A stretch of 6,324 nucleotides of DNA from contig WRFJ01000059.1 of the NCBI GenBank assembly GCA_009778865.1, positions 1 through 6,324 of the forward strand, in the 5' to 3' direction. The first letter of the stretch is position 1; every line of letters begins with the position of its first letter. The stretch comes from Chloroflexota bacterium (GTDB lineage: Bacteria > Chloroflexota > Dehalococcoidia > Dehalococcoidales > WRFJ01). Shown piece by piece: positions 1 to 4,637 of this stretch. Made by a program: the position numbers and the translations under genes. The notes beneath the pieces are model-generated. The model was not told where the DNA came from. It did not search any database and was given only the letters and a program-made list of their open reading frames with translations.

Positions 1-2
1 CA

Positions 3-353
3 ACTCTATTGATAGATGCATTAGCTTCTTTAGAAGAAATATCTTTAGCGGCATTTAAAGAAATAAAACGCTTAGAACCTTTCGGCGAAGGTAATCCTTC
101 ACCGCTTTTTTTGAGCCAAGATCTTAAGGTTTTAGATTGGAAACTGATGGGTAAAGGACAAGAGCATATGTCTTTAAAAATAAGTCAGCACGAGCACATA
201 TTGGAGGCCACGGCTTTTAATATGGCCGAAAAATTAGTGCCGCTAGTACAACAAAACTTGGATTTGGTGTACAATTTAGAAATTAATGAATATAACGGAC
301 GACAAATCTTGCGCGCTAATATCGTGGATTTTAGAACAACTGTTAATACTTAG
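3..353 (+). CDS. recJ: Single-stranded-DNA-specific exonuclease RecJ, C-terminal part (5' end outside window)
   Basis: This is the last ~116 codons of RecJ, a 5'-3' single-strand DNA exonuclease of recombination and mismatch/base-excision repair in the cytoplasm. The frame is open to the left edge, so the TTG at 9 is not a real start. The recognisable signature is the segment LEPFGEGNPSPLF, matching the RecJ P-F-G-x-G-N-P-x-P motif that links the DHHA1 region to the OB-fold. It is followed by an OB-like stretch (LDWKLMGKGQEHMSLKI, then a hydrophobic run ending ANIVDFR). The DHH nuclease motifs lie upstream, outside the window. The TAG stop (351-353) overlaps the GGAG that serves plsY, so the two genes are probably co-transcribed. 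The family assignment rests on this one motif and the fold order; I am fairly sure. Confidence 0.88.
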   Translation, partial: TLLIDALASLEEISLAAFKEIKRLEPFGEGNPSPLFLSQDLKVLDWKLMGKGQEHMSLKISQHEHILEATAFNMAEKLVPLVQQNLDLVYNLEINEYNGRQILRANIVDFRTTVNT

Positions 354-356
354 GAG
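353..356 (+). promoter_or_regulatory. Shine-Dalgarno for plsY, overlapping the recJ stop
   Basis: GGAG lies 13 nt before the ATG at 370 and 19 nt before the alternative in-frame ATG at 376. The spacing is longer than ideal even for the first ATG, which favours 370 over 376. Its first base is the last base of the recJ stop codon, consistent with coupled translation. Confidence 0.5.
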
Positions 357-369
357 TAGCTAAGCTAAT

Positions 370-999
370 ATGAGTATGACTATTATTATAATCACTGTTA
401 TCATCGTCGGCTACCTGTTGGGCTCATTCCCTTCAGCTTATCTTATGGGACGCATAGTTAAAAAAATAGACATACGCCAAGTAGGTTCTAAAAACATGGG
501 TGCCATGAACAGTATGTATAATTTAGGCTTTGGCGCCGGCCTACTGGTGCTTTTGATGGATGCCGCCAAAGGTGCTTTGGCCATCATATTCGGTTTATTT
601 TTTGCCGAAGACCTGTTAATAGCTTACCTATGTGGCTTTATGGCTGTAATCGGTCATAATTTTCCGGTATGGCTTAATTTCAAAGGCGGTAAAGGTGGCG
701 CTACAGTAGTGGGTATTGTTTGTTATTTGTGCCCGCTGGCCATACTTTTTGCTATAGTTTTATTCGGCATTCTCACATGGATGACTAAATGGCCCACTAT
801 CTCCTACGGCATTGCTTTGCTTCTGTTCCCTTTAATTTCACTTATCATTGGTCAAGAAGCTATTCTCACCTGGGGCTTGCTGTTTTTTGTGCTGATACCC
901 TATATTTTCTATATACCTCGGCTGGTACAGGTATACCAAGGATACAACGGCGATTGGAAACGAATATTTAAACGCAAAAATTTAAAAGACCGTAAATAA
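370..999 (+). CDS. plsY: PlsY-family acyl-phosphate:glycerol-3-phosphate acyltransferase, lacking the canonical C-terminal motif
   Basis: PlsY makes lysophosphatidic acid from acyl-phosphate and glycerol-3-phosphate, the first acylation in phospholipid synthesis, at the inner membrane. The 209-residue length is normal (~200). Visible motifs are GSFPSAYLMGR (residues 18-28), the GSKNMGAMN loop (39-47; family form GSGNIGATN), and GHNFPVWLNFKGGKGGAT (95-112; family form ...FKGGKGVAT). Several hydrophobic membrane segments run from residue 4 to about 190. The C-terminus is unusual: the family's H-x2-N-x2-R-L-x2-G-x-E motif, reported as catalytically important, is absent. In its place is a basic tail (YQGYNGDWKRIF then KRKNLKDRK). 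It may be a divergent paralog with altered activity rather than the main PlsY. It sits 16 nt after recJ. ATG 370 is chosen because it best fits the GGAG. Confidence 0.85.
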   Translation: MSMTIIIITVIIVGYLLGSFPSAYLMGRIVKKIDIRQVGSKNMGAMNSMYNLGFGAGLLVLLMDAAKGALAIIFGLFFAEDLLIAYLCGFMAVIGHNFPVWLNFKGGKGGATVVGIVCYLCPLAILFAIVLFGILTWMTKWPTISYGIALLLFPLISLIIGQEAILTWGLLFFVLIPYIFYIPRLVQVYQGYNGDWKRIFKRKNLKDRK

Positions 1000-1007
1000 G
1001 TCTTCTT

Positions 1008-1028
1008 TTGACTAAAAATGATAGTCAA
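1008..1028 (+). repeat. Perfect 7-bp inverted repeat between plsY and the small membrane protein gene
   Basis: TTGACTA (1008-1014) and TAGTCAA (1022-1028) are perfect reverse complements around a 7-nt centre. It lies 9 nt past the plsY stop and covers the -35 box of the next promoter. It is not followed directly by a T-run (TAATACTTTTAT follows), so it is a poor intrinsic terminator. An operator for the downstream gene is the alternative reading. Confidence 0.45.
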
Positions 1029-1050
1029 TAATACTTTTATACTATATAAT
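1022..1050 (+). promoter_or_regulatory. Candidate sigma70 promoter of the 68-residue membrane protein gene
   Basis: A perfect -10 TATAAT (1045-1050) is preceded, at exactly 17 bp spacing, by TAGTCA (1022-1027), which matches TTGACA at 4 of 6 positions. Transcription would begin near 1057, leaving a ~25-nt leader before the ATG at 1082. The -35 lies in the right arm of the inverted repeat at 1008-1028. Confidence 0.5.
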
Positions 1051-1081
1051 AAGCCCAATAACTAACAAATTTGAGGCTGCT

Positions 1082-1288
1082 ATGGAAGAAAATTCCTATC
1101 AAGATACACCTACAGAAAAAGAAAAGATGGCCAAAAGCAAAAACCTTGTAAAATGGGTATGGGTGATTGCTGCTGGTGCTTTGGCGGGTATTGGCATAGG
1201 TGCTTTAATTGATAACTATACTACTATGGGTATTATCGGTGCCATATGCGGCGTAGCTGTGTATGTAGCTTTATATTTAAAAGACTAA
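1082..1288 (+). CDS. Small glycine-rich two-helix membrane protein, function unknown
   Basis: A 68-residue protein with a hydrophilic, acidic/lysine-rich N-terminus (1-24) and two likely membrane helices, about residues 25-43 and 49-66, joined by the short loop DNYTT. The first helix has a glycine-zipper-like pattern (G32, G36, G38, G40); the second carries G50, G53 and G57. It ends in KD. GAGG (1073-1076) lies 5 nt before the ATG, so this start is well supported, and a TATAAT promoter lies upstream. In general architecture it resembles the small AtpZ/AtpI-like and glycine-zipper membrane proteins, but I cannot assign it to any of them. No ATP synthase genes are nearby. The coding call is good; the function is unknown. 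Confidence 0.75.
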   Translation: MEENSYQDTPTEKEKMAKSKNLVKWVWVIAAGALAGIGIGALIDNYTTMGIIGAICGVAVYVALYLKD

Positions 1289-1318
1289 TAAATTCCCAAC
1301 AAACAAAAATTATCAAAA

Positions 1319-1340
1319 TATCGTATTTATATTTACGATA
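1319..1340 (+). repeat. Perfect 7-bp inverted repeat just upstream of the isomerase pseudogene
   Basis: TATCGTA (1319-1325) and TACGATA (1334-1340) are exact reverse complements around an 8-nt AT-only centre. The element ends 14 nt before the pseudogene's ATG (1355), where a repressor operator of a sugar-catabolic gene would be expected. It follows the stop of the small membrane protein gene by 31 nt and has no T-tract, so it looks more like a protein-binding site than a terminator. Confidence 0.35.
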
Positions 1341-1354
1341 GTGAATGGTTATAT

Positions 1355-2110
1355 ATGAAGTCTATAATTTTATGTGATGACGGCAGGCCTGAAAAGATAA
1401 TACCATTATGTGAGAAGTGCAATCTTGGCATTGAAATCCAAGTTTTTATAACACTAACGAAATAGAAAGCAACTAAAAGCTCATTGCTTTATATAAAAGT
1501 ATACTACCACAAAATATTGACAAATATATCCACGCTTCATATTGGGATTTGTGTTTAGGAAGTGCCAATAATAAGATAGTCGAAATAACAAAGTATTATT
1601 TTGATTATGCTTACCATGTCGCAGAACAATTAGATTGTTTGGGCATTATAGTACATCATGGTTTGATACCAAATACATCATATCCTGCTCATTGGATTAA
1701 GCGAGCTACTGTATTTTGGCAAGATTTTTTTAATGTGCATATCGGTGATATTAAGATATTTATGGAAAATCAACGTGAACAAAACGCAGAAACGCTTATG
1801 GCTGTTATTGACGCTTGTCAAAGTGACAGACTTTTCGTAAATTTAGATATCAGTCACGCTCACTGCAACAGTAATTTGCCTATATTAGATTGGATAAAGC
1901 AACGTAATAATCGGATAAAATATGTCCGCATACATCAAAATAACGGTCTAAATGACGAACATTTAGGACTAAACAACGGAAATATACCTATTAAAGACGT
2001 ATTAGATGCGCTAAATATATACCCCGGAAGCAGTATGGGCCTTGGAATGTAATATTGATGATATGGAAGATTCAATTGTGTTTTTACAAAAATGCGGATT
2101 TATTAATTAA
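1355..2110 (+). pseudogene. Broken sugar phosphate isomerase/epimerase (xylose isomerase-like TIM barrel)
   Basis: Joining three reading-frame segments rebuilds a ~250-residue TIM-barrel protein of the AP-endonuclease-2/xylose isomerase-like superfamily, which isomerises or epimerises sugars using a metal. Segment 1 starts at ATG 1355 (MKSIILCDDGRPEKII) and reaches GIEIQ near 1441, then would stop at 1463. Loss of one A after CAA (1439-1441) restores SFYNTNEIES. That frame meets TAA at 1474-1476, then runs from HASYWDLCLGS through HHGLIPNTSYP, an ENQ motif (IFMENQREQ), LDISHAHCNSN and HLGLNNGN. A second shift near 2014-2020 (one base gained or two lost) leads to YTPEAVWALEC and the natural end FLQKCGFIN, with TAA at 2108-2110. 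H, E and D metal-site-like motifs survive, so decay looks fairly recent. There is no good Shine-Dalgarno before 1355. Confidence 0.82.
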
Positions 2111-2176
2111 AGTATGCTTTTCCAGCTACTAATATGCCTGCCTAAGAAAAATTTAGCTGTTTAGCATTTCTGAGTA

Positions 2177-3031
2177 CTATTTTGGATTTTTGGGCCGACG
2201 TTGGTTTGTTTTCTGAGATACAGTTATGTGAGGTAAAAGACCGGTAGCCCCACCGGCCATATTGTCAGCATGCTCCATTTCAATAGCTGTTTTATTTAAA
2301 TTTTCACTTACTAAGCTTTCTGCCCCAATAACTATAGCTTCTTTTATATCTGCAAACGAAAAATTTTCGTCATGATTCTCTTGAGTTATAGAATCGTCAA
2401 TAGATATATCTTTACAGTGTAACCGCACGACAGCGGCTATGCGCTCTATAGCGTCAAAACTATCTACTGTGGGCAAACTGTATGAAGTATTGATGGCAGC
2501 ATAACCGCCAATCATGCTGGGATTGACCCACAATTTTAATCCTTTTTCTTCGTTTTTAAGTTTAACGATAAGATTATTCAAAAGCTCGTCCGATGCCAAA
2601 ACATATGATAAGCTACTATCACCACTCCATTCCAAGCTTACCACCTCACCAACCACCGGTGGTTTACGGTTTTCGTTAATACGTACTTGTTGCATTTTTT
2701 TAGAATTAGGCGAAAGATTTTGTGATAAAACGTACTGTAATTTATAGTAACGGTTTTCTTTGTTGTCTGAGCAAAGCAAAAGTACATAATCTATAGCGCC
2801 GCTTTGCATTTGTAAAGCAGCATATACATCTCCGAAGTTGTTAAATTTTTTTATTTGTGCGTAATCGGCTTGTTCATGACGCATATTAAGCAGTAAAAAA
2901 GCCCTGCATAAATCATTAAGCCTAGCTTTTTTCTCAGCCTCCACCTTACCATCTTGACCTTTGCGTTTAAGCAGTACCGGCAAGAGAACAGCTATAACAA
3001 TAACAGCTACAATAAAAACAGCTAAAATCAT
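2177..3031 (-). CDS. Single-pass membrane protein of unknown function, downstream of lgt
   Basis: A 284-residue protein I do not recognise. Residues 2-21 form one strongly hydrophobic segment followed by KRK, which predicts an N-out/C-in anchor with a cytoplasmic body. The body has a helical, charged part (about 31-70), then an alternating hydrophobic part including IDYVLLLCSDN (80-90) and GLKLWVNPSMIGGYAAINTS (164-183), and an acidic region around 209-225. It ends in a basic, proline/glutamine-containing tail (about 272-284). Its start lies only 3 nt after the lgt stop, and no clear Shine-Dalgarno precedes it, so translation probably depends on coupling to lgt. The start codon choice is reasonable because the hydrophobic anchor follows directly. 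Long, uninterrupted coding next to two dead genes suggests it is under selection. No function is claimed. Confidence 0.75.
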   Translation of the reverse strand: MILAVFIVAVIVIAVLLPVLLKRKGQDGKVEAEKKARLNDLCRAFLLLNMRHEQADYAQIKKFNNFGDVYAALQMQSGAIDYVLLLCSDNKENRYYKLQYVLSQNLSPNSKKMQQVRINENRKPPVVGEVVSLEWSGDSSLSYVLASDELLNNLIVKLKNEEKGLKLWVNPSMIGGYAAINTSYSLPTVDSFDAIERIAAVVRLHCKDISIDDSITQENHDENFSFADIKEAIVIGAESLVSENLNKTAIEMEHADNMAGGATGLLPHITVSQKTNQRRPKNPK

Positions 3032-3034
3032 AAT

Positions 3035-3871
3035 TTATTCTATCTTTTGATTATTTTCTTTTTGATTTTGATTTTGCTGTTGCTCGCTACGACTAATATA
3101 CCACCACATTAAAGGCGCTACGATAAGTAAGCCAACAATACCTATAAGCTGAGCTTGGCTAAACACCCATAAAACACTTTCATTAATACGGAAAAACCCA
3201 AGTACAATACGCCATAACGAGTAAGCAGCAATGTAGCCTATAAAAAGGGTGCCAACAGGCCATCTTTGGCGACGTAAAACAAAGGCAAACAAAAAGAACA
3301 TGGCCAGCATAAACAGACTTTCATAGATTTGCGTGGGATGAAATCCGGTGCCGGCATCTAAAAATTGACTGTCGTAATAACCATGACTAGCAGAATTGGT
3401 ATAGCTTATACTCCACGACACGTTAGTGACATTACCGTAGCAACAGCCGGTAAATAAACAGCCCAAACGGCCGATGGCTTGAGCCAAAAACAAACCGGGG
3501 ATAGCAGTATCAGCTATTTTAAAAAAATTTACTTTGGCAAATTGGCAATAGACAAAGACAGCGCCCACCCCAAATATCAGTGCACCCCAAATAGCTAAAC
3601 CTTCAAAACCGATAATCTCGTTTAGATGAGCCACATAATAATCCCAATAATCAATAACATGAAACAGCCTAGCCCCTATCAAGGCCGAGGGAATAGCCAC
3701 GATAGCAACTGTCATAATGTTTTCTATGTTAAAACCGGGTTTATATTTGATAGTACTATATATAACCCAAGCAAGTAGAGCCGTCACACCCACACCAATC
3801 CACAGGCCATACCAGCCTAAATTAAAAGATCCTATAGAAAATATAATAGGATTAATGGAAATTTCAATCAT
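3035..3871 (-). CDS. lgt: Phosphatidylglycerol--prolipoprotein diacylglyceryl transferase
   Basis: Lgt moves diacylglycerol from phosphatidylglycerol to the lipobox cysteine of prolipoproteins, the first step of lipoprotein maturation, in the cytoplasmic membrane. The 278 residues carry the family landmarks in order: WYGLWIG (20-26), IGARLFHVIDY (65-75), EGLAIWGALIFG (90-101), IADTAIPGLFLAQAIGRLG (119-137; R135 is the conserved arginine), CCYGN (143-147), HPTQIYES (178-185) and the C-terminal FFR (226-228). About seven membrane segments are visible. The usual GRxGN asparagine is Cys here and the E. coli His103 position is Trp, substitutions I would expect among non-proteobacterial Lgt. A Q/N-rich tail (264-276) follows the last helix. 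AAAGG lies 9 nt before the ATG, behind an extended -10 promoter. It heads a two-gene operon. Confidence 0.93.
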   Translation of the reverse strand: MIEISINPIIFSIGSFNLGWYGLWIGVGVTALLAWVIYSTIKYKPGFNIENIMTVAIVAIPSALIGARLFHVIDYWDYYVAHLNEIIGFEGLAIWGALIFGVGAVFVYCQFAKVNFFKIADTAIPGLFLAQAIGRLGCLFTGCCYGNVTNVSWSISYTNSASHGYYDSQFLDAGTGFHPTQIYESLFMLAMFFLFAFVLRRQRWPVGTLFIGYIAAYSLWRIVLGFFRINESVLWVFSQAQLIGIVGLLIVAPLMWWYISRSEQQQNQNQKENNQKIE

Positions 3872-3894
3872 TTAAAATAACCTTTGCATGTTAG

Positions 3895-3922
3895 ATTATA
3901 CCAAATTATTGCTTGGTGTTGA
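3895..3922 (-). promoter_or_regulatory. Extended -10 promoter of lgt
   Basis: On the minus strand, TCAACA (3922-3917; 4 of 6 to TTGACA) is followed after 16 bp by a perfect TATAAT (3900-3895) carrying an upstream TGG, i.e. the TGnTATAAT extended -10 form. The AAAGG ribosome binding site (3885-3881) and ATG (3871) follow at sensible distances. The -35 overlaps the -35 of the divergent toxin-antitoxin promoter. Confidence 0.65.
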
Positions 3923-3933
3923 TAATATATCAA
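3919..3933. promoter_or_regulatory. Palindromic candidate operator between lgt and the toxin-antitoxin locus
   Basis: TTGATA (3919-3924), ATA centre (3925-3927) and TATCAA (3928-3933) form a perfect 6-bp inverted repeat. It contains the -35 of the plus-strand toxin-antitoxin promoter and overlaps four bases of the lgt -35. XRE antitoxins typically repress their own promoter through such short palindromes. Binding by the downstream antitoxin is inferred. The half-site TTGATA extended to TTGATATA recurs at 3969, 4068 and 4612. Confidence 0.5.
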
Positions 3934-3947
3934 AAAAGTAATATTAT
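3919..3947 (+). promoter_or_regulatory. Promoter of the toxin-antitoxin locus
   Basis: TTGATA (3919-3924; 5 of 6 to consensus), 17 bp, then TATTAT (3942-3947; 5 of 6). Transcription would begin near 3954, just before the toxin coding remnant, and would now mainly serve the intact antitoxin at 4301. Confidence 0.55.
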
Positions 3948-3964
3948 ATACAAGGCCACAAGGT

Positions 3965-4308
3965 ATATTTGATATAGAATACTACAAACTTCCAAGCAGT
4001 GAGAAGCCAGTTAAGTTGTTTATTAACAGTCTTGAGAGAAAAATGCGAGCAAGAGCATTAGACAGTATTGATATACTTGCAAAGTTTGGCAATGCGCTAC
4101 GAAAACCGTATTCAACAAAATATAAGTGAAAGCTTGTTTGAATTACGTATTAAGTCTGCAGGATATATAGCGCGTATTTTTTACTTTTTTGTTGTTATAA
4201 ATAGAGTTGTCTTAACAAACAGTTTTATTAAGAAAGACGCCACTAAACGAAATTGCCATTGTCATTCAATATAAAGCCGATTATAAGGAAAGGAGTAAAA
4301 ATGAATGA
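3965..4308 (+). pseudogene. HigB/RelE-type (phage Gp49-like) toxin, frameshifted remnant
   Basis: Three frames joined together rebuild a ~113-residue toxin of the Gp49-like HigB family (RelE superfamily), normally a ribosome-dependent mRNA interferase. Frame one reads FDIEYYKLPSSEKPVK... to LRKPYSTK and stops at TGA 4127-4129. Skipping one T (4121) continues as ISESLFELRIKSAGYIARIF and FFVVINRVVLTNSFIKK, the hallmark core of the family. Near 4236 a second shift (one base gained, or 3n+2 lost) moves to TPLNEIAIVIQYKADYKERS, ending at TGA 4306-4308. That end overlaps the antitoxin start by 8 nt, as in functional operons. No ATG/GTG/TTG begins frame one; ATA at 3965 sits where an ATG would be expected, after AAGG. 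The start is therefore uncertain, and the product is almost certainly inactive. Confidence 0.82.
4289..4295 (+). promoter_or_regulatory. Strong Shine-Dalgarno of the antitoxin gene
   Basis: AAAGGAG lies 5 nt before ATG 4301. It decides the antitoxin start against the longer in-frame TTG at 4253, whose extra codons merely read the tail of the toxin remnant in another frame. Confidence 0.75.
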
Positions 4309-4573
4309 TTTTAAAAAACATTTAGAAGAACAACCTCAAGATTCGGAGTTTGGTGCCAAATGGAAACGCCAGCGTCCTGAGCGTGAGTATACTAAGGTGA
4401 TTATTACAGCACGTAGAGAACAAGGCATGACACAAAAAGAGTTGGCTGAAAAAACAGGCATTAGACAATCTAATATAAGCCGTATTGAAAATGGTAATTG
4501 TAGCCCTACGATTACTACCCTTCAACATATTGCAATTGGAGTAAGCAAGACCCTCCATATCGAATTCAGATAA
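4301..4573 (+). CDS. HigA-like XRE-family antitoxin (helix-turn-helix)
   Basis: A 90-residue transcriptional regulator/antitoxin. The N-terminal half (1-30; FKKHLEEQPQDSEFGAKW) matches the arm of HigA-type antitoxins paired with Gp49-like toxins. Residues 31-78 form the HTH_3/Cro-CI domain, with TARREQGMTQKELAEKTG and the recognition helix region RQSNISRIENGNCSPTITTL. It ends in LHIEFR, a common terminal strand in this family. It should neutralise the upstream toxin by direct binding and repress the operon through a palindrome such as 3919-3933. Its start overlaps the ancestral toxin stop. The gene is intact with a strong ribosome binding site although its toxin is dead, so it is now an orphan antitoxin or simple autorepressor. 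Some proteins of this layout are annotated only as XRE regulators; I favour HigA-like because of the toxin remnant. Confidence 0.88.
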   Translation: MNDFKKHLEEQPQDSEFGAKWKRQRPEREYTKVIITARREQGMTQKELAEKTGIRQSNISRIENGNCSPTITTLQHIAIGVSKTLHIEFR

Positions 4574-4593
4574 AACATAATGAATATCTTGCT

Positions 4594-4616
4594 AAAAAAT
4601 CAAAACTTCTTTTGAT
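4594..4616 (-). terminator. Probable intrinsic terminator of the helicase gene
   Basis: Read on the minus strand: ATCAAAA (4616-4610), GAAG loop, TTTTGAT (4605-4599), then a run of Ts (complement of the A-tract 4594-4598). It begins 21 nt past the helicase stop. The 7-bp stem is perfect but has one G-C pair, so termination may be weak. On the plus strand no T-tract follows, so it is unlikely to serve the antitoxin gene. Confidence 0.45.
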
Positions 4617-4637
4617 ATACTTAGTAATATTACTCGT

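Noticed and set aside
789..971. 60-codon plus-strand open frame
   Set aside because: Out-of-frame shadow of plsY; the plsY frame carries the family motifs.
2111..2176. Possible bidirectional terminator between the pseudogene and the unknown gene
   Set aside because: Only a 4-bp CTAA/TTAG pairing with a bulge is visible; too weak to call.
2514..2747. 77-codon plus-strand open frame
   Set aside because: It lies wholly inside the minus-strand unknown gene, has no ribosome binding site and no recognisable domain.
4068..4274. 68-residue open frame read as an independent small protein
   Set aside because: It contains the core of the Gp49-like toxin (LFELRIK, ARIFYFFVV), and the flanking toxin parts continue in the other two frames, so it is a pseudogene fragment.
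4322..4558. 78-codon minus-strand open frame
   Set aside because: Antisense to the clear XRE antitoxin, with no own signals.
4068..4622. Exact 11-bp direct repeat TTGATATACTT (4068-4078 and 4612-4622)
   Set aside because: One copy lies in the toxin remnant and one beside a hairpin. In AT-rich DNA this can arise by chance, and no target-site duplication or element boundaries accompany it.
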